This document shows positions 50,517 through 60,080 of a stretch of 64,000 nucleotides of DNA, in pieces (position 1 is the stretch's first letter; the number at the start of each line of letters is the position of its first letter). Source of the stretch: Evansella vedderi (GTDB taxonomy: Bacteria; Bacillota; Bacilli; Bacillales; Salisediminibacteriaceae); contig NZ_JAUSUG010000024.1 of NCBI RefSeq assembly GCF_030813435.1, forward strand, positions 1 through 64,000, written 5' to 3'. A program made the position numbers and the translations under genes. Below the pieces are notes generated by a model. The model had not been told where the DNA came from. It saw only the letters and a program-made list of their open reading frames with translations, and made no database searches.

Positions 50517-51296
50517 ATGGGGAAAAAGTGGCAATTAATCACCGTTACATTAGCACTGTTATTAAGCTTCACACTTCTATTTGAAGAGAGTAAAACTCGT
50601 TCAGAAAACAATGACACTCAATTACCGAAAGAAACCTTACAAATTATTGAAGAGGAATTGACTGGGCTGGATATTCGTTTGAATAACTACCATATTTACG
50701 GTCGTAATCACCAAGATGGAATTCCCTCATACGATAAAGTAATGGATTATCTAAACTATTGGAAGCAGACGAATGATCGAGTTGAATGGACGTTTCAAGA
50801 AACAAAAGGAAGAGAAAAATGGATAGGAACTTATAATGATCCCACATCGTCTTATACAGAGAAAATGACGGTATTTATTACACCATCAAATAATGGGAAG
50901 CAATACAGTGCCTACACCATTTATGAAGTTTCGTTTTTACCGATTGAAAAATGGCATGATTCGTTTTCTGAACTGTTTGATTCCACATCAACGTTGGCAC
51001 ATTTGAACAGCGATGACGTATTTTTGCGAGTGGAAGGATCAGTAAAGGGTAACGACGCAGCAAATGTGGATCAATGGGGCAATATGATTATGGACGTATT
51101 TTCTGCAGATATAGTTGAAGGCATAACTGAAGAAACGTTCGTCTCCTTATCAGCCCATACAGACTTGTGGGGACAGGAGATTGACTCGAACGGGCAAAAA
51201 ATGAATCTACAAGTGGCATTACGAGCAATCCAAGACGGATTGGGCGAAGAAACAACCGTAACAATTGGAACACCACTAATAACTACTGAATATTAA
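50517..51296 (+). CDS. ywmB: YwmB-family protein
   Basis: Protein of 259 aa with an N-terminal signal sequence (about 1-25) and an extracytoplasmic domain of the YwmB family, whose structure is known to resemble a TATA-box-binding fold but whose role is unknown. 'QETKGREKWIGTYNDP' is a recognisable conserved part. ATG 50517 follows CAGGAGAGG. It lies 32 bases before murAA, as in B. subtilis, so the two may be cotranscribed. Confidence 0.85.
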   Translation: MGKKWQLITVTLALLLSFTLLFEESKTRSENNDTQLPKETLQIIEEELTGLDIRLNNYHIYGRNHQDGIPSYDKVMDYLNYWKQTNDRVEWTFQETKGREKWIGTYNDPTSSYTEKMTVFITPSNNGKQYSAYTIYEVSFLPIEKWHDSFSELFDSTSTLAHLNSDDVFLRVEGSVKGNDAANVDQWGNMIMDVFSADIVEGITEETFVSLSAHTDLWGQEIDSNGQKMNLQVALRAIQDGLGEETTVTIGTPLITTEY

Positions 51297-51328
51297 TAAT
51301 ATAGAATCTGGACGCGGAGGGGAATACT

Positions 51329-52654
51329 TTGGAAAAAATCATCGTCCGCGGTGGCAGGCGCTTGAACGGCACTGTCCGAGTCGAAGGAGCAAAAAACGCC
51401 GTTTTGCCGGTCATCGCTGCATCCATTTTGGCCAGCAAAGGCACGAGTAACATTTATGATGTACCAGCACTTGCTGATGTATACACAATAAATGAAGTAT
51501 TACGCAATTTAAATGCAGATGTATCATATGAGGATGGACACATCTCAGTAAATGCTGAAGGAATGTTAAATACAGAAGCACCTTTTGAGTATGTTCGTAA
51601 AATGCGAGCGTCGTTCCTTGTGATGGGACCATTATTGGCCCGTGTGGGACACGCAAGGATTGCTTTACCTGGTGGATGCGCCATTGGCTCACGTCCGATA
51701 GATCAGCATCTTAAAGGTTTTGAAGCCATGGGTGCTGAAGTTGAAATCGGAAATGGTTTCATTGAAGCAAAAGTCGATGGTCAGCTAGTTGGAACAAAAA
51801 TCTATCTAGATTTCCCAAGTGTAGGCGCCACAGAAAACATTATGATGGCTGCGACTATGGCAAAGGGCTCTACAATTATCGAAAACGCTGCGGAAGAGCC
51901 TGAAATTGTATGTCTTGCAACGTACTTAAACTCCATGGGAGCAAAAGTGCGCGGGGCAGGAACAGGAACAATCAGAATCGAAGGTGTGGAAGAACTGCAT
52001 GGTGCAGACCACACAATAATTCCAGACAGAATTGAAGCTGGCACATTTATGGTTGCCGCTGCTATTTCTGGCGGAAACGTTTTGGTGGAAAATGTACTGC
52101 CAGAGCATTTACGCCCACTTATTGCAAAAATGACAGAAATGGGTGTCATTATTATTGAGGAAAGTAACGGACTGCGTGTAATTGGCCCAGAAAAACTTAA
52201 ATCTGTGGACATTAAAACAATGCCACACCCTGGTTTCCCTACAGATATGCAAGCGCAAATGATGTCATTGCTTCTTTGCTCTGAGGGAACTGGAGTCATT
52301 ACAGAAACTGTATTTGAAAACCGATTTATGCATGTAGAAGAGTTCCGTCGTATGAACGGAAACATCAAAATTGAAGGCCGTTCTGCTATCGTTACAGGGC
52401 CAAGTGAACTGCAAGGCGCTGAAGTGGCAGCAACAGACTTACGTGCAGGAGCAGCACTTATTTTAGCGGGACTCGTAGCTGACGGCTACACCCGAGTTAC
52501 TGAACTAAAACACATCGATCGCGGCTATGTAGATCTCGCAGGTAAATTAAAAAATCTAGGTGCCGAAATCGAACGTGTATATGAAGTAGACGAAGAGGAA
52601 CTGGAAAACAAAGAAGCACCAGCTCCACTAAAAATGAATCCAAACTTTGCTTAA
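51329..52654 (+). CDS. murAA: UDP-N-acetylglucosamine 1-carboxyvinyltransferase, main paralogue
   Basis: The principal MurA, first committed enzyme of peptidoglycan synthesis. The 441 aa show K22-N23 and the catalytic cysteine C117 in '[15 protein letters not shown]'. Closer to B. subtilis MurAA than to MurAB throughout ('[12 protein letters not shown]', '[11 protein letters not shown]'). TTG 51329 follows GCGGAGGGG. The C-terminal extension '[12 protein letters not shown]' is acidic and variable. In B. subtilis MurAA is degraded by ClpCP, which sequence alone does not show here. Confidence 0.97.
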   Translation: MEKIIVRGGRRLNGTVRVEGAKNAVLPVIAASILASKGTSNIYDVPALADVYTINEVLRNLNADVSYEDGHISVNAEGMLNTEAPFEYVRKMRASFLVMGPLLARVGHARIALPGGCAIGSRPIDQHLKGFEAMGAEVEIGNGFIEAKVDGQLVGTKIYLDFPSVGATENIMMAATMAKGSTIIENAAEEPEIVCLATYLNSMGAKVRGAGTGTIRIEGVEELHGADHTIIPDRIEAGTFMVAAAISGGNVLVENVLPEHLRPLIAKMTEMGVIIIEESNGLRVIGPEKLKSVDIKTMPHPGFPTDMQAQMMSLLLCSEGTGVITETVFENRFMHVEEFRRMNGNIKIEGRSAIVTGPSELQGAEVAATDLRAGAALILAGLVADGYTRVTELKHIDRGYVDLAGKLKNLGAEIERVYEVDEEELENKEAPAPLKMNPNFA

Positions 52655-52660
52655 GGATGT

Positions 52661-52692
52661 CAGCTCCAATATTTGTTGGAGCTGCTTTATTT
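52661..52692 (+). terminator. Rho-independent terminator after murAA
   Basis: CAGCTCCAA / TTGGAGCTG stem with a 6-base loop, followed by CTTTATTT. A second T-tailed hairpin, AAAGTCCATT / AATGGACTTT, lies at about 52815-52859. Confidence 0.85.
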
Positions 52693-52859
52693 ATGTACAA
52701 AGTTTTTTTTCCAATTTAAAAAGGTGTATTTGCTTGGCATACTAACTTAATTCCAATACTATGTTATATGTTATCCAAATATGAAATAAAAAAGCGTTGT
52801 ATTGAAATTGTAACAAAGTCCATTCAGCTGTAATAATACAGTTCAATGGACTTTTTATT

Positions 52860-53443
52860 TCAGGGAAAAACACTATATTAAAGCCCGAAAGAGGAAAAAG
52901 GTAATAATGGTTTCCAAAAGCTTCAAAATGAATTATTAAATGAATAAATTAATGTGTTTATACAAACCCTTTAGATAAATAACTACAAAATTAATTACCA
53001 TTGGATTGAAATGTATCCAACTTATGTATGGTAAAAAATTTAAAGCAGAGTTTCTAATGAATGCTCTATTATACTCATGGTTTTAACCCGGGTAAAATGA
53101 ACCTGGTTCAGCTTACCGGGGATCAAATTACTCTTTTCAAAACACCTCACCCCCTAAAAACTACTTCCCTTAATTCATCGCTTTCCATCAAAGAGAAAAC
53201 ACCGGCATACAATTGCTAGACGGACTTAAGTAGTAGAGACACGACTCATTTTTTTTTTTCATAAAGGGGTTAATGATAACTAGGTTTCACCGGTTTTCTA
53301 TTAAAACCTACTAGTGCTAGAAAAAAATCTAGTATATTCTCTGTTAAATTTGTTCTAACTAGTAATGAGGTTTCATAGATATGTGGTGTAGGCAGGAAAA
53401 GGAAAGAACCGGAGATGTTATCATTGGAGAGGTGAAAATAAAA
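52860..53443. other. Gene-free interval before spoIID
   Basis: No gene seen. Features are an inverted repeat at about 53088-53122 (CCCGGGTAA / TTACCGGGG with an inner GAACC / GGTTC) and CATACAAT at about 53203, which fits a sigma-E -10 but has no good -35. spoIID should be sigma-E controlled; I could not locate its promoter with confidence. Confidence 0.4.
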
Positions 53444-54490
53444 ATGAAGCAGATCACAGCCGTAATGTTCATATTCATAGCAGTAATTTTAGTTATCCCG
53501 TCCTTACTTGTTGTGGGATTTTCAAACGATGACCCTGTACCAGTAAATACATTTTCTTCAGAGGAAGATGTACCCGATTTAGTGGTAACAGATGGGGAGC
53601 CTATGGAGGAAAAAGTTATTTCTGTCTTCCGTACGGAATCGGAAACGATTGAAGAAGTTCCTTTAGAGGAATATATTGCTGGTGTGGTAGCAAGAGAAAT
53701 GGATGCAGCTTATGAGATGGAAGCCCTTAAAGCCCAGGCTTTGACGGCTAGAACATACATTATAAATTTACTCTTAATGGATAGTAACCTTGATTTGCCA
53801 GATGGTGCTGATGTATTAGACACGGTGCAACATCAGGTTTACTCCAATGAAGAGGAAATGAGGGAACGTTGGGGAACGGATTTTGACTGGAAGATGGCAA
53901 GGATAAAACAGGCGGTTTATGAAACACAGGGTCAAATAATCACTTACAATGGGGAGCCTATTACAGCTTCGTTTTTCTCCACTAGTAATGGCTTCACGGA
54001 GAATTCAGAGGAATACTGGACAAGTGAAATCTCTTATTTAAGGAGTGTTGAAAGTCCTTGGGATAGAGAATCCCCTCGATACGAAGGAGAAGCGAGTTTC
54101 TCTGTGGAAAGGTTTGAGCATACATTAGGTGTATCTTTAGGTGATGGGTCCGTTGGAAATGTGTTAAGTAGAACAACTGGAGGTAGAGTAGCTAAAATAG
54201 AAATTGGAGGTCAGGAGTTCACGGGCCGTGAAATTCGCGAACTCTTGGAATTGGATTCCACAGACTTTACAATAGAGCGTGTAGGTGACGTCATTGAGGT
54301 TGAAACCCGTGGTTGGGGTCATGGTGTCGGTATGAGTCAGTTTGGTGCCCATGGAATGGCCCAGGAAGGCTTTACCTATGACCAAATTATTAAACATTAC
54401 TACCAAGGGGTAGAAATTCAGCATGCAGATAGCTTTCTCGGCTCCTTAATGGCTGCAGAGCAGACGGAAGGGGAAGTGACCACTCCGTAA
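53444..54490 (+). CDS. spoIID: SpoIID, peptidoglycan lytic transglycosylase of engulfment
   Basis: Mother-cell membrane enzyme of the SpoIID-SpoIIM-SpoIIP complex, which thins and remodels septal peptidoglycan during engulfment. The 348 aa have one N-terminal transmembrane segment (about 4-26) and an extracytoplasmic SpoIID domain. The catalytic glutamate is E85 in 'VVAREM', within 'EEYIAGVVAREMDAAYEMEA'; the C-terminal motif is 'RGWGHGVGMSQFGA'. ATG 53444 follows GGAGAGGTG and fits the B. subtilis length of 343; the frame begins earlier at 53381. Position after murAA is conserved. Confidence 0.95.
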   Translation: MKQITAVMFIFIAVILVIPSLLVVGFSNDDPVPVNTFSSEEDVPDLVVTDGEPMEEKVISVFRTESETIEEVPLEEYIAGVVAREMDAAYEMEALKAQALTARTYIINLLLMDSNLDLPDGADVLDTVQHQVYSNEEEMRERWGTDFDWKMARIKQAVYETQGQIITYNGEPITASFFSTSNGFTENSEEYWTSEISYLRSVESPWDRESPRYEGEASFSVERFEHTLGVSLGDGSVGNVLSRTTGGRVAKIEIGGQEFTGREIRELLELDSTDFTIERVGDVIEVETRGWGHGVGMSQFGAHGMAQEGFTYDQIIKHYYQGVEIQHADSFLGSLMAAEQTEGEVTTP

Positions 54491-54830
54491 AAAAATGGAG
54501 TGATTGTCACCAATTAATATTAATTTAAACCAAGGCTGGAGGGGATGGAAATTAGGTATCCCTTTCAGTCTTTACTTCTTTAGAGTGAAAAATCAAGTAT
54601 TCCCCCATTTCCACCCCACTTCGCGAAAAAGGACGAATTTTGACTTATTTGTTAGCAATTATAACGATGTTAAAGACCATTTCTCATTTCTAAATAATAT
54701 AAGGGAAAACCCTGTAGAATCCCCGCAATGCCCTTTTTCCAATTCTTAAACGTTATGGTTTAATTAAAAAAGGTTAATTTTCGACTACATAAAAATAAAG
54801 GCTGTTTTAGCAAACTTTGTTGCTTTTAAA

Positions 54831-54903
54831 AAGCTTGGAGAAGCGGAAGGCGGCGACTCCAGTGTTGCCCGCGGAAAGCGTCCGACTGTTGTTGCATCCA
54901 AGC
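54831..54903 (+). repeat. R2 repeat, short form
   Basis: Well preserved short copy: 'aagcttggagaagcggaagg' at the left, 'gactccag' joined to 'tgttgcccgcggaaagcg', and 'gcatccaagct' at the right, so the ends form AGCTTGGA / TCCAAGCT. Lies 70 bases before the BCCT transporter gene. Confidence 0.8.
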
Positions 54904-54971
54904 TAAAAAATATGCTTTCAAAACAACAATCTATGCGAAAAGAGCCAAATTAAAAGGAAGTGAATTTTGTT

Positions 54972-56516
54972 TTGGATAAAGGTGAGAATGGCTCGAGGGT
55001 TTTTAAAATATCTGTCGGAATTGCAGCGGTATTTGTCCTGATCGGTATACTCATGCCTAATAGATTAGGATGGGCGATGGAACAAGCACAAGGGTTTATA
55101 TTGAATTCATTTGGATGGTTTTATCAACTGGTGGCAACGTTTTTCCTGTTTTTTGCCTTGTTTATGGTTTTTAGCAAATACGGAAAAATAAAATTAGGAA
55201 AAGCAGATTCAAAACCGGAATACAATCGACCAACATGGTTTGCCATGTTATTTTCCGCAGGTATGGGGATTGGTTTATTGTTTTATGGTGTTTCTGAACC
55301 TATCGCACATTTTTCTGCTCCTCCGCAAGGGGAAGGAAGCACAGAACAATCTGCAATAGCTGGACTGAGATATACTTGGCTTCACTGGGGGCTCCATGCT
55401 TGGGCAATCTATGCCATCGTAGCATTAGCACTCGCTTATCAAAAATTTAGAAAAGATGCACCAGGACTAATGAGTGCAACGCTCTATCCTGTACTTGGTG
55501 AAAAGGTGAAAGGTCCTATTGGTCAAACAGTGGACATCGTTGCAGTTTTCGCTACACTATTCGGTGTAACTGCTTCGCTGGGACTGGGAACACAGCAAAT
55601 AAATGCTGGGCTAGAATACCTGATTGGTATTCCGAATAACTTCACGGTACAAATGATTATCATGGGAATTATTACCGTACTTTTCATCATCTCAGCAAAT
55701 ACAGGAATCTCAAAAGGTATTAAATACCTTAGTAATACAAATATGACCCTTGCGGCCATATTATTTATTACGATGTTAATTTTAGGACCAACGGTGTTTT
55801 TATTAAATACGTTTACGACCACATTGGGAAGCTACGTACAAAACCTAGTGACCATGGGTTTACGTTTGTCTCCGTTTGATGAGGCAGAAGCGGCTTGGAC
55901 TCGAGGGTGGACCGTTTTCTATTGGGCGTGGTGGATTTCTTGGACGCCGTTTGTGGGAATGTTCATTGCAAGGGTTTCAAAGGGGCGTACCATCCGTGAG
56001 TTTACGGTAGCGGTTCTATTAGTTCCAACCCTTGTATGCGCACTCTGGTTCACCATTTTTGGAGGAACAGGGATTTATTTAGAATTAATCGGAGGCTTAA
56101 GTGTTTCCAGCCAAAGCCTAGAGACAGCATTGTTCTATGTTTTTCAACAGTTACCGTTCGGTGTCATCCTGTCCATTTTAACAGTGGCATTAATTACGAC
56201 CTTCTTTGTTACTTCAGCGGACTCTGCAACCTTCGTTCTAGGAATGATGACAACAGGAGGAAAGCTCAACCCACCGAACCGAGTCAAAATCACTTGGGGA
56301 GTTATTTTAGTTGCTTGTACAGCAGTATTAATGGCTTCCGGTGGATTAAGCGCCCTGCAAACAGCCATAATTGTAAGTGCCTTACCATTAACCTTTATAG
56401 TTCTAGTCATGTGCTATGGCTTGGTAAAAGCATTAAATAAAGAGATAAAAGAATTTAGCGTAGAAAAAACAGATAAGGAAACAAAAGAAAAAACACGCAA
56501 AATAAAAGCAAGCTAA
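54972..56516 (+). CDS. BCCT-family transporter, probably glycine betaine (OpuD-like)
   Basis: Secondary transporter of 514 aa with 12 predicted helices, importing a quaternary ammonium osmolyte with Na+ or H+. The family signatures are present: 'GMGIGLLFYGVSEPIAHF' and 'FYWAWWISWTPFVGMFIA', the latter with the tryptophans lining the trimethylammonium site. The C-terminal tail is long and charged ('EKTDKETKEKTRKIK'), as in osmoregulated members. Betaine is the likeliest substrate; choline or carnitine cannot be excluded. Start: TTG 54972 is placed 9 bases after GGAAGTG; GTG 54960 overlaps that site. It is not at this locus in B. subtilis and suits a salt-exposed organism. Confidence 0.9.
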   Translation: MDKGENGSRVFKISVGIAAVFVLIGILMPNRLGWAMEQAQGFILNSFGWFYQLVATFFLFFALFMVFSKYGKIKLGKADSKPEYNRPTWFAMLFSAGMGIGLLFYGVSEPIAHFSAPPQGEGSTEQSAIAGLRYTWLHWGLHAWAIYAIVALALAYQKFRKDAPGLMSATLYPVLGEKVKGPIGQTVDIVAVFATLFGVTASLGLGTQQINAGLEYLIGIPNNFTVQMIIMGIITVLFIISANTGISKGIKYLSNTNMTLAAILFITMLILGPTVFLLNTFTTTLGSYVQNLVTMGLRLSPFDEAEAAWTRGWTVFYWAWWISWTPFVGMFIARVSKGRTIREFTVAVLLVPTLVCALWFTIFGGTGIYLELIGGLSVSSQSLETALFYVFQQLPFGVILSILTVALITTFFVTSADSATFVLGMMTTGGKLNPPNRVKITWGVILVACTAVLMASGGLSALQTAIIVSALPLTFIVLVMCYGLVKALNKEIKEFSVEKTDKETKEKTRKIKAS

Positions 56517-56555
56517 ATTCTATCGAATTGATTTTTGTTAAGAGATAGTTCGAAG

Positions 56556-56655
56556 TAATGAAAGGCGGCGACTCTAGTGACGAGCATGGTATCTAGAATT
56601 TCCAGCAAGTTGTCTCGATGGATACGCTACAAAACGATGCCTGTAACGGAGTCGA
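56556..56655 (+). repeat. R2 repeat, partial copy
   Basis: 'aaaggcggcgactctag' followed by the central module 'agttgtctcgatggatacgc' and the end 'cctgtaacgga'. The inner CGGGAAAAGC / GCTTTTCCCG arms are missing. Confidence 0.65.
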
Positions 56656-56766
56656 GTGAAAAAAATACTAACATTCTAGTAAAAAGGATGACCTAAAGGA
56701 CAATACTTTTAGGGGCATCCTTTTTGATTGGATAACCCTGTTTAACTTTGATGTTGATTTTTCCTT

Positions 56767-56842
56767 CAGGTAGAGAGTGCTCCTGCGCCACTTCGTTTGC
56801 TCGTCGCAGGTAGAGAGTGCTCCTGCGCCACTTCGTTTGCTC
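56767..56842. repeat. Exact tandem duplication, 40-base period
   Basis: A 36-base word starting 'caggtagagagtgctcc' and ending 'cttcgtttgctc' occurs at 56767-56802 and again, identically, at 56807-56842, separated by GTCG. Its words 'cctgcg' and 'ttgctcgtcgca' resemble the left part of R1 copy D. Recent duplication is implied by the perfect identity. Confidence 0.8.
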
Positions 56843-56945
56843 ATTTAAGCAATGAACAACGCTTGATTTCATAAGGGGTAATAGGGCCTCTTACTAGGTT
56901 ATTCATAGGAAAATTGATTTTAAAAAAAATAATTTTCTAAAAAAT

Positions 56946-56974
56946 GTATAAAGTTTAATCAATTTGATCAAAAT
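56946..56974 (+). promoter_or_regulatory. Sigma-F promoter of spoIIQ
   Basis: -35 GTATA (56946-56950), 15-base spacer, -10 GATCAAAAT (56966-56974), fitting the sigma-F pattern GYWTA-15-GnnnAnAnT. B. subtilis spoIIQ is a known sigma-F gene of the forespore. Confidence 0.75.
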
Positions 56975-56995
56975 GGTTGCTGAGGTGGTGATCAA

Positions 56996-57769
56996 ATGAG
57001 TAATCATGAGGAGAAACAAGAAACAATGCAGGCGAAATTGAAAGGTCTAATGAAAAAGCGTTGGGCTGTGCCTGCAATCTATCTAGCATTAGCAGCACTA
57101 GTTTTGACAACATTTATGTGGCTTTCAGGATCTGGAGAGGATCTTGCAGACCGAGACTCTGAGTTTGATATAGAGAACCCAGATGGTCTTGAAGAACCAT
57201 TGGCAGGAGACGATGAAGAAGCAATTCCTGTAACAGCTACAAATGAAGTATTCCAATTGCCAGTGCTAGACGAAAATGAAGTTGCAGTTGTTGGTACTTT
57301 TTATGACTATGAATCTTCTGCGGAAGAAAGACAAAACTCTTTAGTCCAATACAACAACTACTTCTATCAAAACAGAGGTATTGACCTTTCTTCTGAAGAA
57401 GGTGAAAGCTTTGACGTTACGGCTGCTATGAGTGGTACCGTAGTAAGAGCGGAAGAAGATGCCCTCTTTGGACAAGTGGTTCACATTGAACACGACGAAG
57501 ATATTGTGACAATCTACCAAAGTCTTGAAGGAGTATTAGTAGAAGTTGGACAAACCGTGAAACAAGGTGACGTCATTGGTAGAGCTGGAAGAAATCTTTA
57601 TAACAGCAATGCCGGTGTACACGTACACTTTGAAATTCGTAAGCAAGGTGTTCCTGTAAATCCAATGGATTTCATGGATCAACCAATGTCAGCTTTACCT
57701 CAATTCTCTGAGGATGACATCGCTGAAGAACAAGCACGAGAAGATGTTTTACCTTCCGAACACGAATAA
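56996..57769 (+). CDS. spoIIQ: SpoIIQ, forespore half of the engulfment channel
   Basis: Forespore membrane protein that binds SpoIIIAH of the mother cell across the intermembrane space. The 257 aa have one transmembrane helix (about 24-44) and an extracytoplasmic LytM/M23 domain (about 120-225). The first metal-ligand histidine of active M23 enzymes is replaced by N126 in 'QNRGID', while 'HVHFEI' (209-214) is kept, so the domain is probably not an active endopeptidase; B. subtilis SpoIIQ shows the same kind of loss. ATG 56996 follows GAGGTGGTGA; the sigma-F promoter is 22 bases upstream. Confidence 0.94.
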   Translation: MSNHEEKQETMQAKLKGLMKKRWAVPAIYLALAALVLTTFMWLSGSGEDLADRDSEFDIENPDGLEEPLAGDDEEAIPVTATNEVFQLPVLDENEVAVVGTFYDYESSAEERQNSLVQYNNYFYQNRGIDLSSEEGESFDVTAAMSGTVVRAEEDALFGQVVHIEHDEDIVTIYQSLEGVLVEVGQTVKQGDVIGRAGRNLYNSNAGVHVHFEIRKQGVPVNPMDFMDQPMSALPQFSEDDIAEEQAREDVLPSEHE

Positions 57770-58446
57770 TAGACCCGAATAAAAAGGGCTATCTATCATT
57801 CAAGTTTGGAACGCTAAAGAACTGAGTCAGTAAAGGAAAACAATGTTTCCTACTTAACTAGGAAACATTGTATCCTATTGATCTTCTAAGTTTAGAATTA
57901 ACAAATTTAAGCAGTAAAATGAAACTCAACGACTGAGAGATTTGTAGATGTAAACGAAAAAAATCAATTCGTTTTAGCTAGCACACCCGCCAAAGGAAAA
58001 CAAAGCACTCAAGTCAATTTAAAAAGCAAAATCGCCTTGCACACAAACAAGCAGACGATTCAGCAATAAAAAGTTCACAAAATTTTCAGGGACCGGGTCC
58101 TTGAAATGAGGTTGTTACCAAAAATTTAATTGGTGGCAACCTTTTTTTGTTCCCTTATAAATCTTTGCTTTTTTGTGTTGTGTAAGGGTTTTAGCACTTC
58201 ATTTATCATAAATATTATATTTGATTTACACTGTTCCTTGATTTTATGCATATCTCCCCGGGTTGGCTAATAAAATTTAACAAACCTTACCACAATGATA
58301 GGTCGTTCAAGAAGTATGAAGAGCGTGACAGGCAACCTGCATGCAACGGTGAACGCAGTAATTACATCTAAGAGAACGTCACGCTAGGGGTGCTGTCTTT
58401 TCTTCGTCTTTTTGAACTCCAGAAACACTCTAGGGAGGCGAGAGGT
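57770..58446. other. Gene-free interval between spoIIQ and spoIIID
   Basis: Holds a hairpin AATGTTTCCT / AGGAAACATT (about 57842-57870, no T-run), a stem TTTCAGGGACC / GGGTCCTTGAAA (about 58085-58106), and directly after it a true terminator. No gene found, and no clear sigma-E promoter for spoIIID. Confidence 0.5.
58109..58148 (+). terminator. Rho-independent terminator between spoIIQ and spoIIID
   Basis: AGGTTGTTACCAA / TTGGTGGCAACCT stem (two wobble or mismatched pairs) followed by seven T. It lies 340 bases after spoIIQ with no gene between. Confidence 0.8.
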
Positions 58447-58731
58447 GTGCACGATTACATCAAAGAGAGAACAATCAAGATTGGAAGGTACATCGTAGAG
58501 ACGAGGAAAACAGTAAGAACCATTGCTAAGGAATTTGGTGTATCCAAAAGTACCGTTCATAAGGACTTGACTGAAAGGCTTCCAGAAATTAACGCAGAGC
58601 TGGCAAATGAAGTAAAGGAGATCCTCGATTATCACAAGTCTATTCGACATTTGCGTGGCGGCGAAGCTACAAAGGTCAAATACCGAAAATCCGATGCGAA
58701 GAAAGAACCAGTTGCAGAAACAAAAGTATGA
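58447..58731 (+). CDS. spoIIID: SpoIIID, mother-cell transcription regulator
   Basis: DNA-binding protein of 94 aa that represses and activates many sigma-E genes and promotes the switch to sigma-K. The helix-turn-helix is at about 23-42, 'VRTIAKEFGVSKSTVHKDLT', followed by a basic tail. Nearly identical to B. subtilis SpoIIID over the first 78 residues. GTG 58447 is preferred, with GGGAGGCG upstream and family start 'MHDYIKERT'; the frame extends to 58390. It precedes mbl as in B. subtilis. Confidence 0.96.
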   Translation: MHDYIKERTIKIGRYIVETRKTVRTIAKEFGVSKSTVHKDLTERLPEINAELANEVKEILDYHKSIRHLRGGEATKVKYRKSDAKKEPVAETKV

Positions 58732-58865
58732 TCATTCTAAATTCCTCCCACTATTTACCGTCAAAATATGATAAAATAATACAATAGTATAAAACTATTG
58801 TAGAATCGGTAAATTGAGTAAAAAAATTAGATCAATAGTCACACCATACTCAGGGAGGAAACGGA

Positions 58866-59870
58866 ATGTTTGGAAGGGATATTGGAATTGATTTAGGTAC
58901 AGCCAACGTGTTGATTCATGTAAAAGGAAAAGGGATCGTTTTAGATGAGCCATCGGTTGTTGCGATCGATACAACATCAAATCGTGTCCTCGCAGTGGGA
59001 GACGAAGCCTTTCGTATGGTCGGCCGAACTCCTGGAAATATTGTTGCCATCCGTCCATTAAAAGACGGGGTCATCGCAGATTTCGACACTACCGAAGCCA
59101 TGTTAAAACATTTTTTAAACAAGGTCAAGGTTAAAAGCTGGCTGACAAAGCCACGTATTTTGATTTGCTGTCCTACAAACATCACTTCTGTAGAACAGAA
59201 AGCTATTCGAGAAGCTGCTGAAAAAAGTGGTGGAAAAAATGTGTACTTGGAAGAAGAACCAAAAGTGGCTGCAGTTGGTGCAGGAATGGATATTTATCAG
59301 CCAAGTGGAAACATGGTCGTAGATATAGGCGGTGGAACTACCGATGTTGCCGTTCTTTCCATGGGAGACATCGTCACCGCCTCTTCGATCAAGGTTGCAG
59401 GGGACCGCTTTGACAGCGATATCCTCCACTATATTAAGAAAAAGTACAAGCTGTTGATCGGAGACAGAACAGCAGAACAAATTAAAATAACCGTGGGAAC
59501 AGTTTTTCCAGGAGCTAAAAATGAAGAAATGGATATTCGCGGCCGGGACATGGTTAGTGGCTTACCTAGAACTATTTCAATCAATTCAGAAGAGGTTAGG
59601 GAATCATTGGACGAAGCTATCTTCCATATTGTCCAAGCTTGCCGAAACGTATTAGAACGAACTCCACCTGAGCTTTCTGCAGACATTATTGATCGTGGAA
59701 TCATTTTAACTGGTGGCGGTGCTTATTTGCATGGAATAGAACAGCTTCTCTCTGATGAGCTAAAGGTACCAGTTTTAACTGCAGAAGAACCTATGCACTG
59801 CGTTGCGAACGGAACGGGAATTTTATTGGAAAACTTAGAACGTGTATCAAGGAACAAAATACGCCTTTAG
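58866..59870 (+). CDS. mbl: Mbl, MreB-like cell-shape protein
   Basis: Actin homologue that moves with the cell-wall elongation machinery under the membrane. The 334 aa show phosphate motif 'GIDLGTANVLIH', phosphate 2 'VDIGGGTTDVAVLS' and adenosine motif 'IILTGGGAYLHG'. Closer to B. subtilis Mbl than to MreB or MreBH ('HVKGKGIVLDEPSVVA'), and position between spoIIID and flhO confirms it. ATG 58866 follows GGGAGGAAA. TTTACC-17-TAATAC (58754-58782) is a plausible promoter. Confidence 0.95.
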   Translation: MFGRDIGIDLGTANVLIHVKGKGIVLDEPSVVAIDTTSNRVLAVGDEAFRMVGRTPGNIVAIRPLKDGVIADFDTTEAMLKHFLNKVKVKSWLTKPRILICCPTNITSVEQKAIREAAEKSGGKNVYLEEEPKVAAVGAGMDIYQPSGNMVVDIGGGTTDVAVLSMGDIVTASSIKVAGDRFDSDILHYIKKKYKLLIGDRTAEQIKITVGTVFPGAKNEEMDIRGRDMVSGLPRTISINSEEVRESLDEAIFHIVQACRNVLERTPPELSADIIDRGIILTGGGAYLHGIEQLLSDELKVPVLTAEEPMHCVANGTGILLENLERVSRNKIRL

Positions 59871-60080
59871 AAGGCGATTCAAGAAACGACAAACATAATA
59901 GAAAAAATTACCTTTCATTTGTTTTGCAGTTTCTTATGTGGCAAATTGTCTACATATATTATAATTAAAATCGACCTAGTCTATTATAAAAAATCTCCTC
60001 TACAGTTGTATAGAGAGTGTCGTACTGTTGATTATTAAAATACTGATGAATTTTTCGCAAAGAGGAATAGAGGTGGGAGT

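Noticed and set aside
53195-53215. Sigma-E promoter for spoIID (CATACAAT)
   Set aside because: The -10 fits but no -35 at the right distance, and it is about 240 bases from the start codon.
54504-54749. 81-codon frame after spoIID
   Set aside because: Starts in the spoIID 3' hairpin, no ribosome binding site, composition of non-coding AT-rich DNA.
56036-56440. 134-codon frame
   Set aside because: Out-of-frame shadow of the BCCT transporter gene.
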